The translations under genes were made by a program, and so were the position numbers. This document shows positions 51,590 through 61,174 of a DNA stretch of 64,000 nucleotides, in pieces. Position 1 is the first letter of the stretch; each line of letters starts with the position of its first letter. Location: the NCBI GenBank assembly GCA_902363255.1, contig CABIZO010000006.1, forward strand, positions 62,001-126,000, read 5' to 3'. The notes under the pieces were generated by a model that was given only the letters and a program-made list of their open reading frames with translations, was not told the DNA's origin and searched no databases. This stretch comes from Peptostreptococcaceae bacterium (GTDB taxonomy: Bacteria; Bacillota; Clostridia; Peptostreptococcales; Peptostreptococcaceae).

Positions 51590-53797
51590 CTAATTTCTTA
51601 CCCTGAAAACATCATCTACACCAGGTATAGCCTTGATTTTTTTCATTAAATTTGTTAGTTCAGAAATATCATTTACTTCAATTAATAAATTAATCTGAGT
51701 TATTTCGTCTTTTGATTTTCTTGCATTAATTCCGTTTATATTAAGTTTTTGCACAGCTATTGTATGAATAATATCATTTAACATACTTTTTCTATCTGTA
51801 CCAATAATTTTAATTTCTCCTTCAAATTTAGACTTTTTAGGAGCATCCCAGCTTACGTCTACAAGTCTTTTCTTGAAAAATTCATCATTCATTTGGCAAT
51901 TTGGACAATCTGCTCTATGTATTGCCACACCTCTACCCTTTGTAACGTATCCTATGATCTCATCTCCAGGCAATGGATTACAACATTTAGCAAATCTAAC
52001 AAGTATATTATCTAATCCTTTTACTATGACTCCAGAACTACTCTTCTTTCTTTTTTCCTTATATTCCTGGTCACTTATCTTATATTTTGATAAATCTTCA
52101 TTTTCTTTTTGTCTATTCTCTTTTTCTTTTTTCTTTTCTTCTTTAAGGTAAAAATCTCTAACTTTTGGAACAACTTGACTAACTACTATTCCGCCATAGC
52201 CTATAGTTGCAATTAAATCTTCCAAACTTGGTTGATTAAATTTCTTGGCTATTTGTTCCATAAACTTTTCTATAGAAGAGTCTTTTAAAGGGATACCATA
52301 TTTTTTGAATTCTTTCTCTAATATTTCATATCCTCTTTCAATATTTTCTTCTCGTCTTTCTTTCTTGAAGAATTGTCTAATTCTATTCCTTGCATTTGGA
52401 GTTTTGACAATCTTTAACCAATCTCTACTCGGACCATTTGAATTTGCTGATGTTATAACCTCAACAATTTCTCCATTTTGCAATGTATAATCAATAGGAA
52501 CTAATCTACCATTAATTTTAGCGCCTACACATTTATTTCCTACTTTACTATGAACTCTGTATGCAAAATCTATCGGTGTAGATTCCGCTGGTAGTTCAAT
52601 CACATCCCCCTTAGGAGTAAATACATAAACTTGACTATTAAACACATCTTCTTTTAATGAATCTAAGAACTCTTGTGGGTCTTTTACATCCTTCTCCCAC
52701 TCCATCATTTGTCTTAGCCACTTTAATTTTTCTTCCATCTTTTCATCATTACTCATTGTACCTTCTTTATATTTCCAGTGAGCTGCTATACCATATTCGG
52801 CAATATTATGCATTTCATGAGTCCTAATTTGAATTTCTACCGGCTCACCTTCTGGTCCAATTACTGTAGTATGAAGAGATTGATACATATTAGCTTTAGG
52901 CATTGCTATATAGTCTTTAAATCGCCCTGGCATTGGCACCCATAAAGTATGAACCATACCCAAAACTGCATAACAATCCTTTATTGTATCTACTACTATT
53001 CTTACAGCAGTTAAATCAAAAATTTCTTCAAAAGTCTTGTGCTTATTTTTCATCTTTTTATAAATACTATAAAAATGCTTTGGTCTTCCATAAACTTCAC
53101 AATCTATATTAACTTCATTAAACTTTTCTTGTAATAAGTTTACTATTCTGCTTATATATTCTTCTCTTTGGCTTCTTTTCATAGACACTTTATCCACCAA
53201 ATCATAGTATCCATCTGGATCTATATATCTCAGTGCTAAATCTTCCAATTCCCATTTAATCTTAGATATTCCCAGTCTATGAGCTATTCCACCATAAATT
53301 TCTAAAGTTTCTTTTGCTTTATATTTAGCCTTTTCTTCTGGCATATATTTTAGAGTTCTCATATTGTGTAGTCTATCGGCTAACTTTATAAGTATTACCC
53401 TAATATCTTTTGCCATAGCTAAAAACATTTTTCTTAGGTTTTCAGCTTGTGTTTCTTCCTTTGATTGATATTTAATTTGACCAAGTTTTGTAACTCCATC
53501 AACTAAATCTGCAATCTCCTTACTAAACATTTCTTTTATATCATCATAAGTATAGTCCGTATCTTCTATAACATCATGTAAAAGTCCTGCTGATATAGTT
53601 TCTATATCAAGTTCCATATCTACAAGAATATTTGCAACAGCTATTGGATGAATTATGTAAGGTTCTCCTGATTTTCTTAGAACACCTTCATGGGCAGATT
53701 TTGCCAAATAGTAAGCTTTTTCTACAAGAGTAGTATCTGTATTAGGAGCATATTCTTTTATTTTATCTAGAATCTCCTGTAATTCCTTATCATGCAT
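51590..53797 (-). CDS. relA: Bifunctional (p)ppGpp synthetase/hydrolase
   Basis: The 735-residue Rel protein has an HD hydrolase domain (about 45-150; GLLHDVIEDTDYT), the synthetase domain (about 240-350; FDLTAVRIVVDTIKDCYAVLGMVH and the later PKANMYQSLHTTVIGP), TGS (about 390-450), a helical and zinc-finger region (CCNPLPGDEI...RADCPNC) and a C-terminal ACT domain (about 660-735). Both catalytic halves look intact, so it can make and remove the stringent-response alarmone. Next to apt, as in many firmicutes. Genes after it (dtd, MBL) share its mRNA. Confidence 0.97.
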   Translation of the reverse strand: MHDKELQEILDKIKEYAPNTDTTLVEKAYYLAKSAHEGVLRKSGEPYIIHPIAVANILVDMELDIETISAGLLHDVIEDTDYTYDDIKEMFSKEIADLVDGVTKLGQIKYQSKEETQAENLRKMFLAMAKDIRVILIKLADRLHNMRTLKYMPEEKAKYKAKETLEIYGGIAHRLGISKIKWELEDLALRYIDPDGYYDLVDKVSMKRSQREEYISRIVNLLQEKFNEVNIDCEVYGRPKHFYSIYKKMKNKHKTFEEIFDLTAVRIVVDTIKDCYAVLGMVHTLWVPMPGRFKDYIAMPKANMYQSLHTTVIGPEGEPVEIQIRTHEMHNIAEYGIAAHWKYKEGTMSNDEKMEEKLKWLRQMMEWEKDVKDPQEFLDSLKEDVFNSQVYVFTPKGDVIELPAESTPIDFAYRVHSKVGNKCVGAKINGRLVPIDYTLQNGEIVEVITSANSNGPSRDWLKIVKTPNARNRIRQFFKKERREENIERGYEILEKEFKKYGIPLKDSSIEKFMEQIAKKFNQPSLEDLIATIGYGGIVVSQVVPKVRDFYLKEEKKKEKENRQKENEDLSKYKISDQEYKEKRKKSSSGVIVKGLDNILVRFAKCCNPLPGDEIIGYVTKGRGVAIHRADCPNCQMNDEFFKKRLVDVSWDAPKKSKFEGEIKIIGTDRKSMLNDIIHTIAVQKLNINGINARKSKDEITQINLLIEVNDISELTNLMKKIKAIPGVDDVFRVRN

Positions 53798-53840
53798 ATA
53801 ACCACCTATTCTCTAAAGTATAAATTTTATTATATATGAA

Positions 53841-53864
53841 AATAGTTGGTAAAAACCAACTATT
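53841..53864 (-). terminator. Hairpin between apt and relA
   Basis: AATAGTTGGT (53841-53850) pairs with ACCAACTATT (53855-53864); the minus side ends TTTTCAT, so termination may be partial. Confidence 0.65.
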
Positions 53865-53872
53865 ATTATTGT

Positions 53873-54385
53873 CTAGTATTTTATAAGAGAATTAACATTA
53901 TATTTTGCTAATTTTGCTCTTCCATCTAAGTCTTCTAATTCTATTAAAAATTGCATTGAAACTACTTCTCCACCTAACTTTTCTATAAGTTTAGCAGCTG
54001 CTTCCATAGTTCCTCCTGTAGCTAATAAATCGTCTACTATTGCAACCTTTTGTCCTGGCTTAATAGCATCTTTATGTATTTCTAATCTATTAGAACCATA
54101 CTCTAAGTCATATTCATAACCTTCTACTTCACCTGGTAATTTTCCAGGTTTTCTAACTGGTATAAATCCAACTCCCATTCCATAGGCTACTGGTGTTCCC
54201 ATTAAGAATCCTCTTGCTTCTGGTCCTACTATTAAATCTACATCTTTATCTTTTAAATCTGATATTATTTCATCAATTGCAAATTTAAGTGCCTTACCAT
54301 CTTGTAATAATGTTGTTATGTCTTTAAAGCTTATTCCTTCCTTTGGAAAATCTTCAATTACTCTTACTGTTTGTTTTAAATCCAT
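53873..54385 (-). CDS. apt: Adenine phosphoribosyltransferase
   Basis: Apt salvages adenine to AMP with PRPP. The 170-residue protein has VAIVDDLLATGGTM, the PRPP-binding motif, and GPEARGFLMGTPVAY and RKPGKLPGE typical of the family. It lies 12 nt after recJ and before relA; the closeness of purine salvage to (p)ppGpp metabolism is common in firmicutes. Confidence 0.97.
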   Translation of the reverse strand: MDLKQTVRVIEDFPKEGISFKDITTLLQDGKALKFAIDEIISDLKDKDVDLIVGPEARGFLMGTPVAYGMGVGFIPVRKPGKLPGEVEGYEYDLEYGSNRLEIHKDAIKPGQKVAIVDDLLATGGTMEAAAKLIEKLGGEVVSMQFLIELEDLDGRAKLAKYNVNSLIKY

Positions 54386-54397
54386 TTAAAACTCCTC

Positions 54398-56857
54398 CTA
54401 ATAGCTTTTTAGATACTCTTGTTTTAATTCTTTTAGATTATTAAGTATTACACTCTCATTCAAATTAAGCTTTTTATTAGGTTTTTCTAATAAATATATG
54501 GCTATAGTATTTTCTTCATAATTAATTTCAAAATTCAATAATTTTAACTCTCTAAAAACTTTAAGTATTATAAAGGTTTTTAAAGGTAAAAGTTTAAATA
54601 CTCTTTTTAATTCAGCTAGTTTTAGTTGTAATTCTTTACTTACAAGCATTTGCTTATAAATATTGATAAATTCTTCTCTACTTGGAACAATATTATCTAT
54701 AATATTTTTTAAATATATTTTATCTTCATCACTATAATACTTAATAATAACTTCCTTATTTAAAAGGTTCTGATTTAGATACGAATATTCTCCTTTATTA
54801 TACAAAAAATCATAAAGAATAATACTATTATATCTTTTTAAGTCTATTTTATCAATATTAGGTGAAAATATAAGTTGTACTTTATTATTTTTTTCATAAA
54901 TATGATTATAATTTATTCCATAGTCTAAATCTGTTAGCGAAATATCTGATAATGCTCTATAAAATCCATTTAATGTATTAGTTATAATCAAAGTATCTTC
55001 TTTTATATAATCAAAAATATTTATATTTTTATCTCCATCTATATTAATTGATAAATCATCCTCAACAGTATGTATATTATATAAATTGTCTATATCAATT
55101 GGACTTATCTTTTCAAATAACTTAAGAGATAAATTATTTGATGTAGCTAATTTAGGATGAGATAGTCTTATGTCTTTTAATAAAAACTGTACTTTTCTCT
55201 CATTATTAAAATTATTTTCATCTACTTGAAATAATATATCTATTTTATCTCCTTCTTGGAAATTATCAGCCAAATAAGCCATATTAAATCCTACACACTC
55301 ATATGATTTTTCATTTTCGCATATTAGTTTTAAGTGTTGTTTATTTTTACCCATTTTATAAATATTAGTAAGTAATAAATCTCTCATAATAAACCTTGGT
55401 GATGGATTACTTAAACCAAAAGGTTCTAATTTGTGTAAATTATCTACTAACTCTAATGTGGCACTTTTTTCTTCAAGTTCATATTCAACTTTTATATTTT
55501 CAATTAAATCTTCCTTAGTTAAATTATAATCTGCTATTTCATTTACTCTTCTTCTTAATTCTTCTATATTTTCTGCATTTAATGCTAGTCCTGCTGCTTG
55601 CTCATGTCCACCAAATTTATTCATTAAGTCTTTGCAACTTACTAATGCATCAAATATACTAAATCCTTTAATAGATCTTGCTGAACCTGTAGCTTCTCCA
55701 TCTTCTATAGTAAGTAAGATTGTCGGTTTGTAATATTTTTCTGTTAGTTTTGATGCAACTATTCCTATTATTCCGTGTTGCCATCCTTCTTTTGCTACTA
55801 CAAGTACTTTATCGTCCTTATACTTTTCATCACTTGCTATAACATCTTCTGCTTCTTTATACATCTTACTTTCTATCATTTGTCTTTCAATATTTTTTGA
55901 TTCCAAGATATTAGCTATTTCTTTTGCTTCATCTTCAAAATCAGTAGTAAATAACTGTACTCCTAAATATGAGTATCCTAATCTTCCCGAAGCATTAATT
56001 CTAGGACCTACAGAATAACCTATATGGGATGATCCTATTTTACTAGTTTCTATACCACATACTTTTATTAGTTCTCTTAACCCTAAATTCTTGCCTTCTT
56101 TCATTAGTTTTAAACCATTTTTTACAATTATTCTGTTTTCATCTATAAGAGGTACTATGTCACAAATAGTAGCTAAAGTTACTATTTCTAGATAGTCAAA
56201 CATTGATGATTTAAACTCTTCTTCATCTGTTAAAGCTTGAATCATTTTAAATGCTACTCCACATCCACATAGCATATCAAAGGGGTAATTACATTCTTCT
56301 TGCTTTGGATTTACTATTGCATAAGCATTCGGTATGTCGCTTTGGCATTCATGGTGATCTGTTATTATAACATCCATACCTAGTTCTTTAGCCAATTCTA
56401 CCTCTTTAACCGATGTTATACCACAGTCAACGGTTATTATAAGGTCACACCCATCATCATTTATCTTTTTTATTGCTTCTTCATTTATACCATATCCTTC
56501 TTCTAGCCTATTAGGTATATAATATTTGACAGGAAAACCTATAGATTTGAAATAAATATATAGAATTGATGTGGATGATACACCATCTACATCATAGTCA
56601 CCATAAATATAAATTCTTTCTTTATTTTCAATAGTTTTCTTTATCCTATCTGTAGCTTTTTTCATATCCTTCATTAAGAATGGATCTCTTAAATATTCTA
56701 AAGACGGATTCATGAAAATTTCTGCATCTTTTTCGTCATTTATACCTCTATTATTTAATATTTGGCTAATTTCCGGGGAAATATTTATTTTATTGCTTAA
56801 ATCTGTTGCTTTAACGCTTCCTTTATGTTTTAACGTCCATTTTTTGTTATATATCAA
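54398..56857 (-). CDS. recJ: Single-stranded-DNA exonuclease RecJ
   Basis: RecJ degrades single-stranded DNA 5' to 3' in recombination and mismatch repair. The 819-residue protein has the DHH phosphoesterase motifs YGDYDVDGVSSTSI and TDHHECQ, plus GHEQAAGLAL in DHHA1 (about residue 415) and an OB-fold around 465-565. The C-terminal 250 residues are extra compared with E. coli RecJ, as in other firmicutes. The start is a TTG with GAGGTGA six nucleotides upstream; no ATG is nearby in frame. Confidence 0.95.
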   Translation of the reverse strand: MIYNKKWTLKHKGSVKATDLSNKINISPEISQILNNRGINDEKDAEIFMNPSLEYLRDPFLMKDMKKATDRIKKTIENKERIYIYGDYDVDGVSSTSILYIYFKSIGFPVKYYIPNRLEEGYGINEEAIKKINDDGCDLIITVDCGITSVKEVELAKELGMDVIITDHHECQSDIPNAYAIVNPKQEECNYPFDMLCGCGVAFKMIQALTDEEEFKSSMFDYLEIVTLATICDIVPLIDENRIIVKNGLKLMKEGKNLGLRELIKVCGIETSKIGSSHIGYSVGPRINASGRLGYSYLGVQLFTTDFEDEAKEIANILESKNIERQMIESKMYKEAEDVIASDEKYKDDKVLVVAKEGWQHGIIGIVASKLTEKYYKPTILLTIEDGEATGSARSIKGFSIFDALVSCKDLMNKFGGHEQAAGLALNAENIEELRRRVNEIADYNLTKEDLIENIKVEYELEEKSATLELVDNLHKLEPFGLSNPSPRFIMRDLLLTNIYKMGKNKQHLKLICENEKSYECVGFNMAYLADNFQEGDKIDILFQVDENNFNNERKVQFLLKDIRLSHPKLATSNNLSLKLFEKISPIDIDNLYNIHTVEDDLSINIDGDKNINIFDYIKEDTLIITNTLNGFYRALSDISLTDLDYGINYNHIYEKNNKVQLIFSPNIDKIDLKRYNSIILYDFLYNKGEYSYLNQNLLNKEVIIKYYSDEDKIYLKNIIDNIVPSREEFINIYKQMLVSKELQLKLAELKRVFKLLPLKTFIILKVFRELKLLNFEINYEENTIAIYLLEKPNKKLNLNESVILNNLKELKQEYLKSY

Positions 56858-56956
56858 AAGATCTCACCTCATATATCCTTTTTCCTTACACTTAAATATT
56901 ATAATATTATTAACTTATATGCTATAATCTAATACTAAAAATTTTTATTGCATTAA

Positions 56957-56988
56957 ATAAGGAGCAATTTATACATTGCTCCTTTTTA
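56957..56988 (-). terminator. Terminator of the gamma-carbonic-anhydrase-like gene
   Basis: AAGGAGCAAT (56959-56968) pairs with ATTGCTCCTT (56975-56984), T-rich on both sides. It separates SCIFF-maturase genes from recJ. Confidence 0.82.
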
Positions 56989-57018
56989 CTTATTATAATT
57001 TTTATTAAAAACTACAAG

Positions 57019-57516
57019 TTATTTATGTTTTTTACCCATTTCTACATAGTGTAAAGCTGATGTTTTTAAACTTTCTTTTTCCTCATCAGTTAATTCTCTT
57101 ATAACCTTTGCCGGTGATCCTAATAATAAAACTCCTGGCGGAAACTTTTTACCTGTTACCAAGCTCCCTGCTCCAACCATAGTAAACTCTCCTATTTCAG
57201 CATTATCAAGAACTGTTGACCCCATTCCAATAAGACTGTTATCGCCTATTTTACATCCGTGAATAATAGCAGCATGCCCTATAGTTACATTTTTCCCTAT
57301 TACTGTAGCTTCCTTTTCTCCACAATGCACTATAGTTCCGTCTTGTACATTTGAATTTTCTCCAATTATAATTTGGTTGTCGTCACCTCTTAAAACTGCC
57401 TTATACCAAATACTTGAATTCTTTTCAATGATAACATCACCTATTATGTCTGCAGTTTCTGCAACAAAAGCAGAATCATCAATAGTAGGTTCTATCCCTT
57501 CAAACCCTTTTATCAT
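57019..57516 (-). CDS. Gamma-carbonic-anhydrase-like hexapeptide protein
   Basis: The 165-residue left-handed beta-helix protein shows repeated hexapeptides and the family residues: GDVIIEKNSSIWYKAVLRGDDNQIIIGENSNVQDGTIVHCG with the Arg and a metal His, then IGHAAIIHGCKIGDNSLIGMGS with two more His. These three His mark the gamma-CA (YrdA/PaaY) type; carbonic anhydrase activity itself is often absent. It begins 2 nt after the SCIFF maturase stop, with its Shine-Dalgarno GGAGAATAGAA inside that gene. The start at 57516 is preferred over the longer frame. Confidence 0.88.
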   Translation of the reverse strand: MIKGFEGIEPTIDDSAFVAETADIIGDVIIEKNSSIWYKAVLRGDDNQIIIGENSNVQDGTIVHCGEKEATVIGKNVTIGHAAIIHGCKIGDNSLIGMGSTVLDNAEIGEFTMVGAGSLVTGKKFPPGVLLLGSPAKVIRELTDEEKESLKTSALHYVEMGKKHK

Positions 57517-57518
57517 TT

Positions 57519-58892
57519 CTATTCTCCTTCCAGCATTAATTTCGCTTGAATCATTATAGAGCATTCAGTTCTTTTCTTTTGCATCTCACAACCAAGCTCA
57601 TATGGTTTTCTTATGTCATTATTAAAGTTTATTGCATTTGCATGACATCCACCTGAACAGTAGAATTTATTCCAACAAGTTTTGCAATCTTCTTTAGAGT
57701 AAACATGAGCTTCCCTAAACATATTGCTTATTTCTTGTGGTATAACTATTTCTTCATCCATTATATTTGCTAATTTAAAATCGTCATTTCCAACGAATTG
57801 ATGACATGGATATATATCTCCATTTGGAGTTACCGCTAAGTACTCATTACCAGCACCACATCCAGTTATTCTCTTAATTACACAAGGTCCTTGGTTTAAA
57901 TCTATTACAAAGTGGAAGAACGTAAAATCATCTCCATCTAACTTTCTCTTTGCATATTCTTTTGCTAACTTTTCGTATTCATTGAATACTTTTTCCATAT
58001 CTTCTTCTCTTAATGCATATGGATTACTTTCATCACCAACAACTGGTTCTACTGATGTTAATTCAAACCCTTCATCAGCAAAGTGAAGTACATCTTTAGA
58101 AAAATCTAAATTATCTCTAGTAAATGTCCCTCTGATATAATAGTATTTATCCTTAGGTCTTTTTTCTACTAGTTTTTTGAATTTAGGCATGATAACATCA
58201 TAACTACCTTTATCATTAACTGTAGGTCTCATGTTATCATTTATTTCTTTTCTTCCATCTAAACTTAATACAGCATTGTGCATATTTTCATTTATATAAT
58301 CAATTTTATCGTCATCTAATAATATTCCATTAGTTGTTATAGTGAATCTTATGTTTTTATTATTTTCTTTTTCAACTTTTCTACCATAAGCTACTAATTG
58401 TTTAACTACATCAAAGTTCATTAGTGGTTCTCCACCAAAGAAATCAATTTCTAAGTTTCTTCTATTTCCCGAATTAGCTATAAGGTAATCAATAGCTTTT
58501 TTCCCTGTTTCAAAACTCATCATTTCCTTTTCTCCACCAAAATCGCCTTGTGAAGCAAAGCAATATTTACATTTTAAGTTACAATCATGAGAAACATGTA
58601 AGCATAAAGCCTTAACTACTTTTTTTCTATTAACAAAGCTTGGGTGTGTTTCGTATGTATCCTCAGTAAATAAAAGACCTTCTTCTTTTAAAGATTTTAT
58701 TTCTTCATAAGCTTCTTCTATTTGTTCTTTAGTATAATCTTTATTTAAAGATTCTATTATTTCTTCCATAGATTTTTCTTCAAATAAATCTACAAGATTA
58801 TATGCAACATCATCTAGTACATGAACACTTCCTCCATTCACATCTAAAACGATATTGTATCCATCCATGGAAAATTTATGTATCATACTCAT
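57519..58892 (-). CDS. Radical SAM SCIFF (ranthipeptide) maturase
   Basis: The 457-residue enzyme makes thioether bonds in the SCIFF peptide encoded just upstream. Residues ~1-90 form a peptide-recognition region. The radical SAM cluster is C104-N-L-K-C108-K-Y-C111. FFGGEPLMNFDVV follows, and the C-terminal SPASM domain (about 335-435; GCGAGNEYLAVTPNGDIYPCHQF, CKTCWNKFYCSGGC) holds two more Fe-S clusters. The family forms Cys-to-gamma-or-beta-carbon thioethers. AGGAGGACATATT precedes the start. A hairpin between SCIFF and this gene probably lowers maturase level relative to peptide. Confidence 0.95.
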   Translation of the reverse strand: MSMIHKFSMDGYNIVLDVNGGSVHVLDDVAYNLVDLFEEKSMEEIIESLNKDYTKEQIEEAYEEIKSLKEEGLLFTEDTYETHPSFVNRKKVVKALCLHVSHDCNLKCKYCFASQGDFGGEKEMMSFETGKKAIDYLIANSGNRRNLEIDFFGGEPLMNFDVVKQLVAYGRKVEKENNKNIRFTITTNGILLDDDKIDYINENMHNAVLSLDGRKEINDNMRPTVNDKGSYDVIMPKFKKLVEKRPKDKYYYIRGTFTRDNLDFSKDVLHFADEGFELTSVEPVVGDESNPYALREEDMEKVFNEYEKLAKEYAKRKLDGDDFTFFHFVIDLNQGPCVIKRITGCGAGNEYLAVTPNGDIYPCHQFVGNDDFKLANIMDEEIVIPQEISNMFREAHVYSKEDCKTCWNKFYCSGGCHANAINFNNDIRKPYELGCEMQKKRTECSIMIQAKLMLEGE

Positions 58893-58983
58893 AATATGTC
58901 CTCCTAATTTTTAATACTTTTATTATATACCCTAAACAAAATATATGTAAAAGTTTTCTAAAAACAATTTATATACAAACAAA

Positions 58984-59013
58984 GTGAGGGTATTATGTGT
59001 AATACCCCCACCC
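58984..59013 (-). terminator. Attenuating terminator between SCIFF and its maturase
   Basis: GTGAGGGTATT (58984-58994) pairs with AATACCCCCAC (59001-59011), one mismatch, then TTTGTTTG on the minus strand. It should allow readthrough into the maturase gene. Confidence 0.75.
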
Positions 59014-59033
59014 TTAGAATAATTTTGTTTAAA

Positions 59034-59177
59034 TTATCTTTCGCACTCTTGGTTTGCAACTGTACAAGAAGTTTTACAAGCAGATTGACAAGATGTTTGA
59101 CATTCTCCACATCCACCTTTAGCTGCACTTTCTTTTAACGTAGCATTAGATAAAGTTTTTATATGTTTTTTAGCCAT
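59034..59177 (-). CDS. SCIFF ranthipeptide precursor
   Basis: The 47-residue peptide has a leader starting MAKKHIKTLSNATLKESAAK and then six Cys (positions 23, 26, 30, 34, 38 and 45) in CGECQTSCQSACKTSCTVAN, the invariant SCIFF (six Cys in forty-five) pattern. Its radical SAM maturase follows. SCIFF is found in nearly all Clostridia and has been linked to population-level control; its exact role is open. AGGAGGTAGTTCAA precedes the start. Confidence 0.97.
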   Translation of the reverse strand: MAKKHIKTLSNATLKESAAKGGCGECQTSCQSACKTSCTVANQECER

Positions 59178-59242
59178 TTGAACTACCTCCTGTTTCTGAT
59201 TAACTGCTACTAATTATATCACATTTTTTCATGTTTTGGAAC

Positions 59243-59605
59243 TTATTTGAAATTTACTCCTAGCACTCCACCTATTCCTCCAGATAGTGAAACAAGTATA
59301 GCTTTGTATAGTATAGTAATATCAAATATATAACTTTCCTTAGCTAAGTAGAACATAATTATAAGCAATATTATGTAAAATAGTCCTACTAAAAAACCAT
59401 ATATAAGTCCTTTTTCTTGTATATGTTTAGAAGCATAAAATCCACCAAAAGCTGCTGAAATTGTAGTTATAAATGATGTAACTATAGAAACTGAATCTGC
59501 AGATACACTAGTATAAGTTAATAACAAGTTATAAACCAATAAAACTATTAGAGTAATTATGTATGAATATCCTAAGCCTTTTAATATATGTATCGTTTTA
59601 GTCAT
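59243..59605 (-). CDS. TIGR04086-type small membrane protein
   Basis: The 120-residue protein has four membrane segments (about 12-32, 40-60, 68-90, 98-118) and matches the clostridial membrane family found next to SCIFF and yajC (TIGR04086). The role is unknown. Its Shine-Dalgarno, AGGGAGG, lies in the right arm of the hairpin downstream of yajC, so folding of that hairpin could block translation. Confidence 0.82.
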   Translation of the reverse strand: MTKTIHILKGLGYSYIITLIVLLVYNLLLTYTSVSADSVSIVTSFITTISAAFGGFYASKHIQEKGLIYGFLVGLFYIILLIIMFYLAKESYIFDITILYKAILVSLSGGIGGVLGVNFK

Positions 59606-59650
59606 AAAAAAACCTCCCTTCGAAATATATATATTCCTTAGGGAGATTTA
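59606..59650 (-). terminator. Hairpin after yajC that includes the next ribosome site
   Basis: On the minus strand CTCCCT (59640-59645) pairs with AGGGAG (59614-59619), with AT pairing between, followed by T7. It works as a terminator and also covers the Shine-Dalgarno of the membrane-protein gene. Confidence 0.65.
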
Positions 59651-59660
59651 AAATTACTAA

Positions 59661-59951
59661 TTATTTATTATCTTCTTTTTTCTCAACAGAAGCTATAGCC
59701 CATTTTTTAAATGGCATTTTAGTTCTATTTGGTCCTACTTCTAGAACAACAAATTCATCTTCAACTTTAGCTACAGTTGCTAGCATTCCACCTATTGTAG
59801 TAACCATTTGTCCTACTTCTAAGCTTGATCTTAATTGATCTAATTGTTTTTCTTTTTTTCTTTGAGGTCTTATGAATAAGAAATAGAAAATTGCAAATAG
59901 TGCAACCATATAAACAATAGATATTATCATGTTTTTATCCATAGTTTTCAC
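59661..59951 (-). CDS. yajC: Preprotein translocase accessory subunit YajC
   Basis: The 96-residue membrane protein has one N-terminal membrane segment (about 9-25, IVYMVALFAIFYFLFIRPQRKKEK), and the typical IRPQRK basic turn, then the TIGGMLATVAKVEDEFVVLEV domain. It associates with SecDF-SecYEG. It follows tgt as in most bacteria. TGAAGGAGTGAAAACT precedes the start. Confidence 0.96.
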   Translation of the reverse strand: MKTMDKNMIISIVYMVALFAIFYFLFIRPQRKKEKQLDQLRSSLEVGQMVTTIGGMLATVAKVEDEFVVLEVGPNRTKMPFKKWAIASVEKKEDNK

Positions 59952-60009
59952 TCCTTCATATGTTTATTACTTTAAATAAAAGTATAATAAACATTATAAC
60001 TCAATTGTT

Positions 60010-61131
60010 CTATAATTTATACCCATATTTTGTGAAAAACTCATCTTTAAAGTCTAATAATCTATCTTCCATTATAGCTTGTCTTACATCTTCCATTAAT
60101 TTAAGTAAGAATCTTAAGTTATGTGTAGATATAAGTCTAGCTGCAAGTATCTCATTTGCTTTAACTAAGTGTCTTATATAAGCTTTTGTATAGTTTTTAC
60201 AGCAATAACAATCACACTCTGGGTCAAGTGGAGTAAAGTCTCTCGCATATTTAGCGTTTCTAACTACAACTTTACCTTGGCTAGTCATTGCAGTACCATT
60301 TCTAGCTATACGAGTAGGAAGTACACAGTCAAACATGTCTATTCCTCTTATTACACCTTCTAATAAATCGTCTGGTGAACCAACACCCATTAAGTATCTT
60401 GGTTTATCTTCTGGCATTAGAGGAACTGTATAATCAAGAACTTCATACATTAAATCTTTAGGTTCTCCAACACTAAGTCCACCTACTGCATATCCTGGTA
60501 AGTCTAATTCTAATATTTCTTTTGCTGACTGCTCTCTTAAATCTTTATACATACCACCTTGGATTATTCCGAATAATGCTTGGTTTTCTGTATTTTTATG
60601 AGCTTCTTTACATCTCTTTAACCATCTAGTAGTTCTTTCTAATGAGTTTTTAACATACTCTCTATCTGCTGGATATGGAGCACATTCATCAAATGCCATC
60701 ATTATATCAGAACCTAAAGCATTTTGTATTTCCATAGCCTTTTCTGGAGATATGAAGTGTTTAGAACCATCTATATGTGATCTAAAATGAACACCCTCTT
60801 CAGTTATTTTTCTAAGTGGCCCTAGAGAGAATACTTGGAATCCACCACTATCTGTTAATATTGGTCTATCCCAGTTCATAAATTTATGAAGTCCACCTGC
60901 TTCTTTTACTAAATCATGTCCAGGTCTCATATATAAGTGATATGTATTACTTAATATTATTTGAGATCCTATTTCTTTTAATTCTTCTGGTGTCATAGCC
61001 TTTACTGTTGCTTGAGTTCCAACAGGCATAAATATTGGCGTTTCTATAACTCCATGAGGAGTGTGTAGTCTACCAAGTCTTGCACCACTTTGCTTACAAG
61101 TTTTTATAAGTTCATATCTTATTGCGCTCAT
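60010..61131 (-). CDS. tgt: tRNA-guanine transglycosylase
   Basis: Tgt replaces guanine by preQ1 at the wobble position of four tRNAs. The 373-residue protein has the nucleophile and Asp motif LTDSGGFQVFSLGPLRKITEEGV, the RGIDMFDCVLPTR motif, and zinc ligands in CDCYCCKNYTKAYIRHL. The start at 61131 follows GGAGAATAAAC; the upstream frame to 61155 has none. It follows the PsiE-like gene and queA, which makes the next step of queuosine synthesis. Confidence 0.96.
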   Translation of the reverse strand: MSAIRYELIKTCKQSGARLGRLHTPHGVIETPIFMPVGTQATVKAMTPEELKEIGSQIILSNTYHLYMRPGHDLVKEAGGLHKFMNWDRPILTDSGGFQVFSLGPLRKITEEGVHFRSHIDGSKHFISPEKAMEIQNALGSDIMMAFDECAPYPADREYVKNSLERTTRWLKRCKEAHKNTENQALFGIIQGGMYKDLREQSAKEILELDLPGYAVGGLSVGEPKDLMYEVLDYTVPLMPEDKPRYLMGVGSPDDLLEGVIRGIDMFDCVLPTRIARNGTAMTSQGKVVVRNAKYARDFTPLDPECDCYCCKNYTKAYIRHLVKANEILAARLISTHNLRFLLKLMEDVRQAIMEDRLLDFKDEFFTKYGYKL

Positions 61132-61174
61132 GTTTATTCTCCTTAATACTGTCATTATATTCTAAAATAGAAAT

